Assembly: GCA_049692255.1 (NCBI GenBank) | Contig: JBAVOR010000020.1 | Location: 1 to 60,390 of the forward strand | Direction: 5' to 3' | Origin: JBAVOR01 sp049692255 | GTDB taxonomy: Bacteria > Babelota > Babeliae > Babelales > JACPOV01 | Length of the DNA stretch: 60,390 nt | Part shown: piece by piece, positions 50,396 to 59,365 of the stretch | How positions within the stretch are numbered: the stretch's first letter is position 1 | Layout of the letters: the number at the start of each line of letters is the position of its first letter | The notes under the pieces: generated by a model | The model's input: only the letters and a program-made list of their open reading frames with translations | What the model was told of the DNA's origin: nothing | The model's database searches: none | Position numbers and translations under genes: made by a program

Positions 50396-52410
50396 CGTTC
50401 AGCCTTTTCAAAAATATCTTTCTGATTACCCAGTGCTGGTGTGCTTGAAAATTTCATACGCAACACTGTTGCATAAAAAGAGCTCCATGCATCGCGTTCT
50501 TCTTCGGGTAAAGCGCGCAGCTTGTCTTGCATAAACTGTTCATCAATATCGGCGGGTGTAACATGAAATCGATGCACAAACAGCGTTATAAAAATCATAT
50601 ACAACTCATCAGGTCGTTGCGCCTGCCTGCTTTTTTTAAGGGCTTCGCGTGCTTTTTTAAATGCGCGTCGTGCGGTAATATCTCCCGCATACGTTACCTG
50701 ATACCAACGGTACCAACGAAATGCCCATATGCATGCTCCTATAGTCCCCACTATAAGTGCAAGTATATAAAACATGGTCCAATTAAATGGCACTGCTTCA
50801 TGAGAAGCCCACGTGCGAGAAAGTACCAATGGCGACTGTTGTTCTGGTGTGTGATCTGTTTGCTTGTGAGTGTCTGGTTGTTGTGGCGCAGGGGCCGCTA
50901 CCCCCTCTTTTTTTGATTTCTTTTGCAATGCGTTCACTGTTAACGAAAAAGGGTCAGTACGCAACAGATGATATTTTTTATCGTATGGATCAAAAGAGGC
51001 CCACTCTTGCGCATCAATAGTAAAGTTACCCGGCTTTATCGATTGTACAATATATTCAAACACATACGCTTTATCTTGAGTGGTGCTTTTACTTTCTTCA
51101 ATAAACTGTTTCGATTCATAATATTTGAGTCCATCGGGCAGCTGCAACAAAGGAAATCGCAGGATAGTACCATGGCCCATCACCGTTGCACGCACCACAA
51201 TACCTTCACCCTCAGCTGCTGTTTTCACCTCGGTTTTGAGCGATGCTAATTTAAACTGCCCTACCCCAAAAGCATTACTTTGATACGATGACTCAGGAAG
51301 CGGTTCGACCTGCAATTGTACTGCATTAGAAAACAACTGTTTTTGCTCAAACGGATCATCAAATATAAATGAAAACCCAAACATGCTGGGGCTGCGTCTA
51401 TCAGACATCGTTTTATACACTGCTGAAGTGGACGGAATGGCAATGGGCCCCACCTTTTGTGGCGTGAGCATGGTGCGCCATTCAACACAATCACGCATAA
51501 CACCATCGATCTCTTTCTTGCCAGAAAAAGGCCCTTCTAACTTAGTTGCAGTGCAATCGGGAAAATGGGGTTGTGTGACCCCTTCTAATCGCGTTCCTTT
51601 CCCCATAAAAAATTGAATGGTACATTGAACCTGTTCGCCAATAAATACCTGTTCACGGTCTATACGTAGACGCAGCACCGGTTCTGTCGGCTTTGCAGCT
51701 ATCTGTTTAACGATAGCTATTGACGCAGCTTCAGACCGTTCAACTGCACCGCGCACTGACGCAACCGCAGGCCCGATCGTATAAGTACCTTCATGAGTTG
51801 CTTGTACAAAAAAGCGATATACTTTCTGCACCGAACGGCGGCCATTAATAATGGTATTAACAGTACTCGCATGCGTTTTATCTTGTACAATAAATTGCTT
51901 AATCCCGGTTACTTCAGGCGTATCACTATCTCCATCAGTTGACTCAACCGATACTTCTACAATAAATGGTGCATTAATCGCCGCTTGAGCAATTTCATCA
52001 CCAGTATGATCTATACAACGCAAGGTGACTAGGGCACTGATATCAGCGCATAAGAATACACTTACAATAAACAATGCCATTTTGGTACTAAGTTTTTTTA
52101 CGCTCATGTCCTTCGATACATTCGACTTCGTCGAACACTCAGGATGAGCGCGGAAAGTCATGCACTTTAGTTTTGAATATACGCTTATAACAAACAATGT
52201 AAGTACACGACTGTATGCGATTTTTTTTTTGCGCTCGCCTTGCCTGCCTGGCGTAGCTTCATGCGGAGCCTGGGTGGGGATGAGCGCTTTGTTAGCAGCT
52301 TTTGTAATTTGACTCACCGCGCTCATGGTGAGTGATTTTGAGCGTAAGCGAAAAATTGTATCGAACCATATGAGCGCCATGTTCATATCACCAATTTTTT
52401 TGATTCGCAT
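50362..52410 (-). CDS. batD: BatD-like protein with repeat-derived N-terminal extension
   Basis: 682 residues from ATG 52410, which has AAAGGGGAG 4 bases upstream; an alternative start at 52107 gives a clean signal peptide (MALFIVSVFLCADISA) but a very close AAGGA. Residues about 1-102 come from repeat elements. The BatD part has beta-sandwich domains (APFIVEVSVESTDG, FIGEQVQCTIQFFMG, GTILRFPLLQLPDGLKY), one membrane helix (MFYILALIVGTIGACIWAF) and a cytoplasmic tail. BatD is thought to support envelope stress or oxygen tolerance. Overlaps batC (23 bases) and batE. Confidence 0.85.
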   Translation of the reverse strand: MRIKKIGDMNMALIWFDTIFRLRSKSLTMSAVSQITKAANKALIPTQAPHEATPGRQGERKKKIAYSRVLTLFVISVYSKLKCMTFRAHPECSTKSNVSKDMSVKKLSTKMALFIVSVFLCADISALVTLRCIDHTGDEIAQAAINAPFIVEVSVESTDGDSDTPEVTGIKQFIVQDKTHASTVNTIINGRRSVQKVYRFFVQATHEGTYTIGPAVASVRGAVERSEAASIAIVKQIAAKPTEPVLRLRIDREQVFIGEQVQCTIQFFMGKGTRLEGVTQPHFPDCTATKLEGPFSGKKEIDGVMRDCVEWRTMLTPQKVGPIAIPSTSAVYKTMSDRRSPSMFGFSFIFDDPFEQKQLFSNAVQLQVEPLPESSYQSNAFGVGQFKLASLKTEVKTAAEGEGIVVRATVMGHGTILRFPLLQLPDGLKYYESKQFIEESKSTTQDKAYVFEYIVQSIKPGNFTIDAQEWASFDPYDKKYHLLRTDPFSLTVNALQKKSKKEGVAAPAPQQPDTHKQTDHTPEQQSPLVLSRTWASHEAVPFNWTMFYILALIVGTIGACIWAFRWYRWYQVTYAGDITARRAFKKAREALKKSRQAQRPDELYMIFITLFVHRFHVTPADIDEQFMQDKLRALPEEERDAWSSFYATVLRMKFSSTPALGNQKDIFEKAERWLTILEKTLS
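52101..52151. repeat. interspersed repeat with GCGCTCAT-type ends, module C
   Basis: 51 bases from CGCTCATGTCC to AGGATGAGCGC. Inside, TTCGACTTCGTCGAA is a perfect hairpin. The alternative batD ATG (52107) lies in its left end. Confidence 0.8.
52231..52287. repeat. interspersed repeat, module B-like, in the batD 5' region
   Basis: 57 bases from GCGCTCGC to ATGAGCGC. Inner words CCTGCCTGGCGTAGCTTC and GGAGCCTGGGT match the right half of 11024-11129. Confidence 0.82.
52319..52377. repeat. interspersed repeat, module A, in the batD 5' region
   Basis: 59 bases from GCGCTCATGG to CATATGAGCGC; best-preserved module A copy. Nearly identical to the reverse complement of 2604-2663. Confidence 0.88.
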
Positions 52411-53614
52411 CTGCTCCCCTTTCATGATATAACGCCCCTTGTAATACTTTTTTTACTGCCTGCTTGTCATGATTTTCTAATAATTGTAAAAACTTTTTCT
52501 CATCTGCATCAAGTTTTGCTGTCGATTCGTTGCCATCTTGTTGCGCGTCTTGAGCATCTGATTGCGCTAATTGCCCTTTTTGCGTATAATCAGATGGTTG
52601 TAACGATGCATTTTTTTGAGGATCTTTTTCATGTTCTTTTTTTTGACCGGTATTATTTTGCTGAGCTTCTTTTTTACCATCTTCTGGTCGATTTTCAAGC
52701 TTATCTTGTGCCTCGCGATGTGCTTGCTCTTGCCTTTTTTCTTTATTTTCGGCACCATCGTTAGCTCCGTCTTGAGCATCTCGCTCTTGCTCAGCCTTGC
52801 CTCCTGCGTCGTTCATCTCTTCTTTTGATCCTTGCTTTTGCTCATTCTGCTCGCCAGAAGGTCCTTGTTCAGATTTATTTTTTTCAGATTGTCCTTGATC
52901 ACGCTGCTGCTCACGCTCTTGGCTGCCGCCCCCCGGTTGCTGTTTTTGCTTATTATCTTTTGATTGACCTTCATTGTGCTTTTGATTTTGTCCACCGCCA
53001 CCATCTCCCGATTGTTGCTGCTGTGGGGATGGTTGATTATCTTTTTTATCTTGGGGCGGCTGTTGCTGCTTCTTTTGATCTGACTGCTGCTCTTGCTGCT
53101 GATCTTTATTGCACTGCTTATTTTTTTGGTCTTGCTTATCTTGCTGCTGTTGTTGTTCTTTCTCTTTTTGTTCCTGTTTTTGTTGCTCTTGCAACGCTTT
53201 TTTAAGTGCTTCCACCATAGCTTGCGCCTGCACGTGATCTTTTTTATATGTTAATACTTTTTCAAATGATGCAAGCGCATCAGCAATTTTTTTTTGCTGC
53301 ACCTGTGCATTACCTTTATTATAATAAGCCTGCAAGGAACGTTCTGGTGATAAGGAAGGGGTATGCGCAACCGTATCAAAATACTGTTCTGCCTGCGCAT
53401 ACTCTTTTTGCTTATACGCTGTTTGACCTAAATTAAAAAGTGCTTGGTTATTGTGTTCATCAGCGAGCAGCATATCTGCATACAATTTTTGCGCCTCCTC
53501 ATAATTTCCTTGCTCATAGGCATGAGCAGCCCGCACATCTGCAAATGGTGCCGCTTGCCCCTTAACAGAAACCAGCAACAGAGCCGTTTGTAAAAAGAAG
53601 TGTATTCTGTTCAT
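52388..53614 (-). CDS. batC: BatC-like TPR protein with a Gln/Lys-rich tail
   Basis: 408 residues from ATG 53614, overlapping the batB stop (ATGA). Signal peptide MNRIHFFLQTALLLVSVKG, then about three TPR units (AHAYEQGNYEEAQKLYADML, ALFNLGQTAYKQKEYAQAEQ, AYYNKGNAQVQQKKIADA). From about residue 155 to 360 it is almost all Gln, Lys, Asp, Glu, Gly and Asn, then a conserved-looking C-terminus (DEKKFLQLLENHDKQAVKKV). The tail probably is disordered. Third gene of the Bat set. Confidence 0.82.
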   Translation of the reverse strand: MNRIHFFLQTALLLVSVKGQAAPFADVRAAHAYEQGNYEEAQKLYADMLLADEHNNQALFNLGQTAYKQKEYAQAEQYFDTVAHTPSLSPERSLQAYYNKGNAQVQQKKIADALASFEKVLTYKKDHVQAQAMVEALKKALQEQQKQEQKEKEQQQQQDKQDQKNKQCNKDQQQEQQSDQKKQQQPPQDKKDNQPSPQQQQSGDGGGGQNQKHNEGQSKDNKQKQQPGGGSQEREQQRDQGQSEKNKSEQGPSGEQNEQKQGSKEEMNDAGGKAEQERDAQDGANDGAENKEKRQEQAHREAQDKLENRPEDGKKEAQQNNTGQKKEHEKDPQKNASLQPSDYTQKGQLAQSDAQDAQQDGNESTAKLDADEKKFLQLLENHDKQAVKKVLQGALYHERGADANQKNW

Positions 53615-54612
53615 AAAAACCATTCCAATAGTAAGCACGCGCATGCAACAGCAGCAAAGTAAAAATAACGCTCCTGCCAATGCACTACCGTTTTATCTTC
53701 AAATTTTTCTCGCTCAAACTGCTCAACCTGCGTTTTAATTTCTTGCACGTCACTCGCATTTTCTTGCGCGGTTAAATAGGTGCCACCCGTTTCGTGGGCT
53801 AATGCGCGCAAAATCCCTTCATTTAATCGCGACATTATCACGGCTCCTTGCGCATCTTTTTCATACCCTTGTTGATTACCCCGCATATCAAGTACGGGCA
53901 CAGGACCACCTTGCTCAGTACCAATACCGAGAGTAAAGATAGTTAATCCTTGTTGCACCGCTTCCTGTTTTACGCTGCTTAAATTACTCGAAAAATCTTC
54001 ACCGTCGGTCAACATCACCAGTAACTTTGTTTTCTGGGTGCCGGTATCAGCAAATAATTGTAATGCCTTGCGCAACGCTTGATCAATCGCTGTTGTGCCA
54101 GACGAAATAGTTTGCGCATCAAGCGTATCTAAAAATAAATAGAACGCATTATAATCGGTAGTTAATGGGCATTGTACCAACGCTGAGCCAGCAAAGATAA
54201 GTAATGCAACCCGTTCTGACTGTAGCTGCGATAGTAACTGCTTTACCTTATTTTTAGCAAAGGTCATTCGGTTCGGCTTCAAATCTTGCACCAACATACT
54301 GCGAGACACGTCAAAAGCAATTACTATATCGCGCCCTTCTTGACTGATGCGTTCCTCCGTTTTGCCCCAACACGGACGCAATAGTGCTAACAAAAGACTA
54401 CTCAGTCCGCCGATCAACAAGATAGTTTTTATTATTTGGCGTGCGAGAGAAAAATGGCGCACCAGCTGGGCGCGCTGCGCACCAGTCCACACACGAATAG
54501 CGCGTGAACGACGCCATTCGTGGACAAGACGTATGCATATTAAAATTACTAGTACTGGCACCAGTACTATCCAATGCCACGCAGCAAAATGGATATTAAA
54601 CAGTTCTTTCAT
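53611..54612 (-). CDS. batB: BatB-like von Willebrand factor A protein
   Basis: 333 residues from ATG 54612, overlapping the batA stop (ATGA). Membrane helices near both ends (WIVLVPVLVILICIRL, FAAVACACLLLEWFL). VWA domain: MIDAS motif FDVSRSM (Asp-x-Ser-x-Ser; here D-V-S-R-S), TT of SSGTTAIDQAL, and LLVMLTDGED. Start lacks a strong ribosome binding site, so translation depends on batA. Partner in the Bat complex. Confidence 0.86.
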   Translation of the reverse strand: MKELFNIHFAAWHWIVLVPVLVILICIRLVHEWRRSRAIRVWTGAQRAQLVRHFSLARQIIKTILLIGGLSSLLLALLRPCWGKTEERISQEGRDIVIAFDVSRSMLVQDLKPNRMTFAKNKVKQLLSQLQSERVALLIFAGSALVQCPLTTDYNAFYLFLDTLDAQTISSGTTAIDQALRKALQLFADTGTQKTKLLVMLTDGEDFSSNLSSVKQEAVQQGLTIFTLGIGTEQGGPVPVLDMRGNQQGYEKDAQGAVIMSRLNEGILRALAHETGGTYLTAQENASDVQEIKTQVEQFEREKFEDKTVVHWQERYFYFAAVACACLLLEWFL

Positions 54613-55616
54613 GAAATACTCAGCCACACAAATGTTTGTATAATCATCATCAATGCCCATAGTATCAGCGCACTCATTAAACAGTAGACACCCAGTTCTG
54701 TATAATGGGTATACAAAGGGGCTTCCGTTTTTGTTTTTTCAAGCGCATCAATACTATTATAAATAGCGCGCATATCATCCGCGTTTTCTGCCATAAAAAA
54801 TTTGCCGCCTGTCTGCTGCGCGATACGCTCAAGCAAAGCTTTATTCACCTTTAGCCCAACCGGGCGCACACCAAAAAATGGATCGTTAATTAATCCCCCT
54901 TCTTGGCCCCCAATACCAACCGTATAAATACGGACCCCTAACTTTGTTGCCAAATCGATAGGTATTTGCGGATCAATATCAAATTCTGGCGATGGTTCAC
55001 CATCGGTCAGCAATACCACTATTTTGCTTTTTGCTTTGGAATTTTTTAGGCGATTAATTGCCATCGCTAACCCTACACTTAATACCGTGCCATCGGGGTC
55101 AACAATGCCGAGTTCTGTCTTTTCAATAATTTCTTGTATTATCCGTTTATCATGAGTCAACGGGCAACGCGAAACTGCCTCTTTGCCAAATAATATTAAC
55201 CCCAACTGATCGTTTACTCGCTTTTGCGCAAAACGGATTGCTTCTGTTTTTGCTACCTGAAACCGCGTGCGTCGATCTTTAACATCATCGAAACATTGCA
55301 TACTCCCTGATGCATCCAGTGCGATCATAATATCAACCCCCTCAACATGCACCTTCGATTCTACATCGACCCGTTGCGGACGACCAAGCGCCACTGCTAA
55401 CAAACAGTAAGCAAGCATGCGCAACGCAAAAGGAATAGCGGTTTGATACGATAGCGAACTGTGCTGACTGCTGTGTTTTATAAAAGCAGAGACCCATGCA
55501 TAACGCACGGTAGCAGGTTTATAGAGTATGCGCCTGAGCAGCAGTGCTATAAGCATACATACTAATGCACCACCGGCGGCTAACGGATATGCTAATCGAA
55601 CTCCTGCAATAATCAT
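54609..55616 (-). CDS. batA: BatA-like von Willebrand factor A protein
   Basis: 335 residues; ATG follows GGAGTGATAC. Membrane helices at the N-terminus (GGALVCMLIALLLRRIL), before the VWA domain (PFALRMLAYCLLAVALG) and at the C-terminus. MIDAS: ALDASGSMQ, DGTVLSVGL (Thr) and VVLLTDGEPS (Asp). Paralogue of batB. The MoxR ATPase and DUF58 genes that usually precede batA are absent here; plsC is upstream instead, 3 bases away. Confidence 0.88.
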   Translation of the reverse strand: MIIAGVRLAYPLAAGGALVCMLIALLLRRILYKPATVRYAWVSAFIKHSSQHSSLSYQTAIPFALRMLAYCLLAVALGRPQRVDVESKVHVEGVDIMIALDASGSMQCFDDVKDRRTRFQVAKTEAIRFAQKRVNDQLGLILFGKEAVSRCPLTHDKRIIQEIIEKTELGIVDPDGTVLSVGLAMAINRLKNSKAKSKIVVLLTDGEPSPEFDIDPQIPIDLATKLGVRIYTVGIGGQEGGLINDPFFGVRPVGLKVNKALLERIAQQTGGKFFMAENADDMRAIYNSIDALEKTKTEAPLYTHYTELGVYCLMSALILWALMMIIQTFVWLSIS

Positions 55617-55619
55617 GTA

Positions 55620-56345
55620 TCACTCCACGTAGGTACGGGTAAACCATTCTTGCATACAATCGACAATCTCTTGCTCAGTATGTTCTTTGGTAAAATAGAC
55701 CGGCTTACCAATAACTATTTTCATAGGATATGAAGATATAAACAGCGCGCGCGGCGGCAACACTTTACCTGCACCATAGATAATAACAGGAATCACTGGG
55801 CGATTGGTTGCCTTAGCCAAAATGGCAAATCCATAAAAGAACTTATGTATAGTGCCATCGGTATACCGGCCAGCTTCAGGAAAAAGAAGAATATGCGTGT
55901 TATGGTTTTTAACAATATCGAGCGTATGGTCGAGCGCTCCCACCATGCGACGCAATTTTGTAGGGTCAACTACTACATTCATACGGCGGGTAATAAATCC
56001 AAATAAGGGAATACGCGCAAATCGCGCTAAAAATAGCCATACATGGGAGTGCCGATCCAATATCGAACCGAGCAATGGGATATCAAGAGATGATTGATGA
56101 TTGGCAATAATAATAGCTGGTTCATTGAGCAAATTCTCTTTGCCAACTACTGTTACTGGCAAAAAAGTTGCCCATAAAATGCCCTTGTAAAATAGATCTA
56201 AAAAAAAGTAATAGACACGGTTTTCGTACCGCCAGCGCGCGGGGAATGTGGCTATTACCAACATGGGTATGCCAGTACATATTCCTATGGAAAATCCGAG
56301 CACGAAGCTCACTATATTATGAAAAATAAATTTCACTTTACTCAT
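55620..56345 (-). CDS. plsC: 1-acylglycerol-3-phosphate acyltransferase (PlsC family)
   Basis: 241 residues. N-terminal membrane helix FVLGFSIGICTGIPMLVIA. Catalytic NHxxxxD motif in IIANHQSSLDIP (about residue 85); substrate box LLFPEAGRYTDG replaces the usual FPEGTRS (note Ala for Gly); VIPVIIYGAGK is block IV-like. It makes phosphatidic acid from lysophosphatidate. First gene of the long minus-strand run to the tRNA genes. The 206 bases upstream (56346-56551) hold no convincing gene. Confidence 0.9.
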   Translation of the reverse strand: MSKVKFIFHNIVSFVLGFSIGICTGIPMLVIATFPARWRYENRVYYFFLDLFYKGILWATFLPVTVVGKENLLNEPAIIIANHQSSLDIPLLGSILDRHSHVWLFLARFARIPLFGFITRRMNVVVDPTKLRRMVGALDHTLDIVKNHNTHILLFPEAGRYTDGTIHKFFYGFAILAKATNRPVIPVIIYGAGKVLPPRALFISSYPMKIVIGKPVYFTKEHTEQEIVDCMQEWFTRTYVE

Positions 56346-56551
56346 GCACCCTCACTGTTCAAATAGGCATCATGGCCTTTGCCACCGTATACTGTTACTA
56401 TACCTCGACTCAACGCAACTGGCAATCAAAGCCAAACTTTTTATTCGCCGTCGCTTGAATACCCTAGAAGCCTTGCGCGTGGATAAAACGGCACAGACGC
56501 TATGGCGTAATTTCGCACGACAATACAACAAATTTCAAGTCGTCGCGTGCT

Positions 56552-57352
56552 TCATTCTTGCCGCTTATGGGGAAAATAATAGTTAAAATCTTCATGCGCT
56601 TTTTTGATATATAATACGCTTAACCAGCTGATAAATAAGAGATACCAAAACATCCAAAAAATAGTACCTAATATGTGTGGCACACCGCCCAACAGAGACA
56701 AAAATCCTAAACAGAACAATACAATATCAAATATTAATACTGAAATGATCATCCAGGGTAATGTAAAAAGTATACATACAAATGCATCGTATACGCTCCG
56801 CACTACGATTATTAATTTTACTTTTAATACATGAAATAGCGACGATAGAGAACATACCCTACCATTCTGCACATAATTTTGATCAAGAAAAAAAAATGTT
56901 GCCAAATAGATAGCAATTTGGAAAAGACTCATGGCCATTGCAGCGAAGATATATAAAAGCAGTGAATGTTTCAAAGGATCCTGTACAAGTAACAGACTGT
57001 AACTCCATATTTGCTGTACCAAAATATGAACCATCATAAAAAATCCTGTTACCATAAAAACAGGAAAAAGAGTATATAAGTTTTTTTGTGTCATTGTCGG
57101 TCGCACAAAGGATATAGTTATCACCGGTATCCACCACTGGCGAAAACTATACAAATAGCCAACCCCAAACTGCCAAAATATGGCTATTTCGAGAAAAATA
57201 AATAATGCAATACAATACCAATAAGTCGCATTACGCAACGCCAATCGTACCGTATTTAATGTTAACAACACAAATAAGTTTAAATTCTCTGGCTTAAAAA
57301 TCAGTATGCTTGAACGCCATTCGCTGAGCAGATGCCCTATAAAATTGGTCAT
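56552..57352 (-). CDS. polytopic membrane protein, unknown (paralogue A)
   Basis: 266 residues; ATG follows AAAGGGGAAAAT. About six membrane segments (YWYCIALFIFLEIAIFW, YTLFPVFMVTGFFMMVHIL, LLYIFAAMAMSLFQIAIYL, VYDAFVCILFTLPWMIISV, DIVLFCLGFLSLLGGVP, IFWMFWYLLFISWLSV). Same size and layout as the next upstream gene, 15 bases away, suggesting duplication or a two-subunit system. No transporter motif seen. Confidence 0.7.
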   Translation of the reverse strand: MTNFIGHLLSEWRSSILIFKPENLNLFVLLTLNTVRLALRNATYWYCIALFIFLEIAIFWQFGVGYLYSFRQWWIPVITISFVRPTMTQKNLYTLFPVFMVTGFFMMVHILVQQIWSYSLLLVQDPLKHSLLLYIFAAMAMSLFQIAIYLATFFFLDQNYVQNGRVCSLSSLFHVLKVKLIIVVRSVYDAFVCILFTLPWMIISVLIFDIVLFCLGFLSLLGGVPHILGTIFWMFWYLLFISWLSVLYIKKAHEDFNYYFPHKRQE

Positions 57353-57367
57353 ATTTTCCCCTTTCTT

Positions 57368-58147
57368 CTATTTACTTGATCGTAACGTATTCAGCCAACA
57401 GACAAAACAGACGATGAACACCAGAAAAAAAATTATCACTCCAACAAAGCCTGTAATCGAATGCATATGAAACAACAGATATCCTAGAAAGCGCTTTGCC
57501 CATCTCAACACAAAAATGGTTACGAGCACCAACGGTAGCTGCGCGAATGCACATACTACTGCTTGGCCCAAACTATACATATACGCAGGCACTACCCATT
57601 TTAATACCGAGTCTGTGCTTGTCGTACGATTGCTCAGCTGCGCATATCTATCAAAAAAAGATAATGCCGCCAGCACGAATATCATTTGCACAAATCCGAA
57701 TAGTGAAAGCAGGCTATAAACACAAGGCAAGAATAACTGGGGAGCTACAATAAGAAGTGGTTGTAAGCAAATCAGTGTTAAAACAAAACAAATAATAAAG
57801 AGTAATAGACCACTCAGCGTTTGCAGAAGATAGCGTAATCCATGCTTTTCTTGTGACATGCTCACAAAAACGCTCGTAACTAGCAGAAACCATACATACA
57901 ACACGCCCAGTATAACCGAAACAGAAACACCCACAGATTCTGTATTTATTTTATCGAAATCCAAGGGCCATACGTAAACAATACACGCAAGCAGCGGTAC
58001 GCTGATTATTGCAAGATACACTCTATTGCTTATGAGATGCTTAATCTCTTGTACAACAATTGATAATCGCACTTTTAAATACGCCGGCCGTAACATGCCT
58101 ACACTATTGAGCCACGCATACATAAGATCATGAATATATGATGCCAT
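57368..58147 (-). CDS. polytopic membrane protein, unknown (paralogue B)
   Basis: 259 residues; ATG 58147 has AAAGGA 8 bases upstream. About six membrane segments (VYLAIISVPLLACIVYVW, VILGVLYVWFLLVTSVFV, LLLFIICFVLTLICLQPLL, VYSLLSLFGFVQMIFVLAAL, AQLPLVLVTIFVLRW, VGVIIFFLVFIVCFVCW). The segment YAQLSNRTTSTDSVLKWV corresponds to YVQNGRVCSLSSLFHVLKV of its neighbour. Function unknown. Confidence 0.7.
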   Translation of the reverse strand: MASYIHDLMYAWLNSVGMLRPAYLKVRLSIVVQEIKHLISNRVYLAIISVPLLACIVYVWPLDFDKINTESVGVSVSVILGVLYVWFLLVTSVFVSMSQEKHGLRYLLQTLSGLLLFIICFVLTLICLQPLLIVAPQLFLPCVYSLLSLFGFVQMIFVLAALSFFDRYAQLSNRTTSTDSVLKWVVPAYMYSLGQAVVCAFAQLPLVLVTIFVLRWAKRFLGYLLFHMHSITGFVGVIIFFLVFIVCFVCWLNTLRSSK

Positions 58148-58258
58148 ACATGCCATCCTTTCGACATTCTGATTACTCATCAGCTACTTTTTGTATAATA
58201 AATCACTTTTATGTATGCTACCATATCATTGTTGCGTATTTCATATAAAAGGAGAATC

Positions 58259-59350
58259 ATGAAGCGATACGGCTTAATAATAGGCTTTAGCCTAGTATCA
58301 ATACATCAATTACATACCATGAACACGGTGCTTGCGCACAAAGCATTCCTGCATGCAACGCATCTACGCGTACACAATAAAGTGCCGCAACAGAGAATGT
58401 TTATGGATCTCCTTAAACCGTTCTTTATCGTTAATCAACAAGAATGTATAATTATTGAACGCTTAGGGCAATATAATCGCACGTTGAGGCCTGGTCTCCA
58501 ATTCAAATGGCCACTCATTGAAAATCCCCGTAAGGTTGAATGGGGTGCCAAAGGCAATCGCATTGATCTGCGTGAAAGAATTCACGATTTACCAAAGCAA
58601 CATGTTATCACCAAAGATAACGTAGAGATGACTATCAGCGCAATAGTGTATTATAAAATAGATGGCACTGATCCAAAGAAATCTGTCTATGAAATTGAAG
58701 ATCTTCCTCAAGCTATCGAACGATTATCTCAAACAACACTGCGTAATATTATTGGTTCCATGCATTTTGATACTACTCTAACATCGCGTGATCAAATTAA
58801 TAAAACACTGTGCTCAACCCTCGATGGCGCTACAGACAAATGGGGCGTTACTGTTACTCGCGTAGAATTGCAAGAAATCACGCCACCGCGCGGCATTCTC
58901 GCGTCTATGGAAAAACAGATGACAGCAGAACGAGAACGTCGTGCCTTGGTTACTGAAGCAGAAGGTGCGCGTGAAGCACTCATCAAACGAGCAGAGGGCG
59001 AACGCGAAGCAACTATTCAAAAAGCACAAGCTAAAAAAACTGCTGCTATTCTGGAAGCAGAAGGAGAATCTGAAGCGCGCATCAAAAAAGCACAAGCAGA
59101 AGCAGATGCCATTGAAGTAATCAAAAAAGCAATCGGCGGACAAAATCCGACTGAGTTTATACAAAGAATGGAATATATCCGCACCCTTCCTGCAATAACT
59201 TCGGGCAAAGATAATAAGCTCATTATTGTTCCCCATGAAATGAGTGTCTTTACGGGGCTATTGAGTAGTGCAAAAGAACTGATCAATGATGCCAGTAAAA
59301 GTACATTGAAACATGAAAATAAATGTAATTGGGAGCCAGATTGTCCATAA
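58259..59350 (+). CDS. SPFH/band-7 (stomatin-like) protein with signal sequence
   Basis: 363 residues from ATG 58259 (AAAAGGAGAATC). A signal-peptide-like start (YGLIIGFSLVSIHQLHTMN) replaces the usual simple anchor, then the SPFH domain (IIIERLGQYNRTLRPGLQFK, ITKDNVEMTISAIVYYKI, LRNIIGSMHFDTTLTSR, WGVTVTRVELQEITPP). A long Glu/Ala/Lys helix (REALIKRAEGEREATIQKA) follows. Stomatin-like proteins form membrane oligomers and often regulate proteases. An NfeD partner is not adjacent. Confidence 0.9.
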   Translation: MKRYGLIIGFSLVSIHQLHTMNTVLAHKAFLHATHLRVHNKVPQQRMFMDLLKPFFIVNQQECIIIERLGQYNRTLRPGLQFKWPLIENPRKVEWGAKGNRIDLRERIHDLPKQHVITKDNVEMTISAIVYYKIDGTDPKKSVYEIEDLPQAIERLSQTTLRNIIGSMHFDTTLTSRDQINKTLCSTLDGATDKWGVTVTRVELQEITPPRGILASMEKQMTAERERRALVTEAEGAREALIKRAEGEREATIQKAQAKKTAAILEAEGESEARIKKAQAEADAIEVIKKAIGGQNPTEFIQRMEYIRTLPAITSGKDNKLIIVPHEMSVFTGLLSSAKELINDASKSTLKHENKCNWEPDCP

Positions 59351-59365
59351 ATAGAAGGAGATTCT

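Noticed and set aside
52516..53205. Several hydrophobic plus-strand frames opposite batC
   Set aside because: They are the complement of the CAG/CAA and AAA/GAA codons of the Gln/Lys tail, which yields artificial Leu/Phe-rich sequence.
56344..56586. 80-codon plus-strand frame between plsC and the membrane protein gene
   Set aside because: Begins one base into the plsC start region, has no ribosome binding site, and only weakly resembles coding sequence. I cannot exclude a gene remnant.
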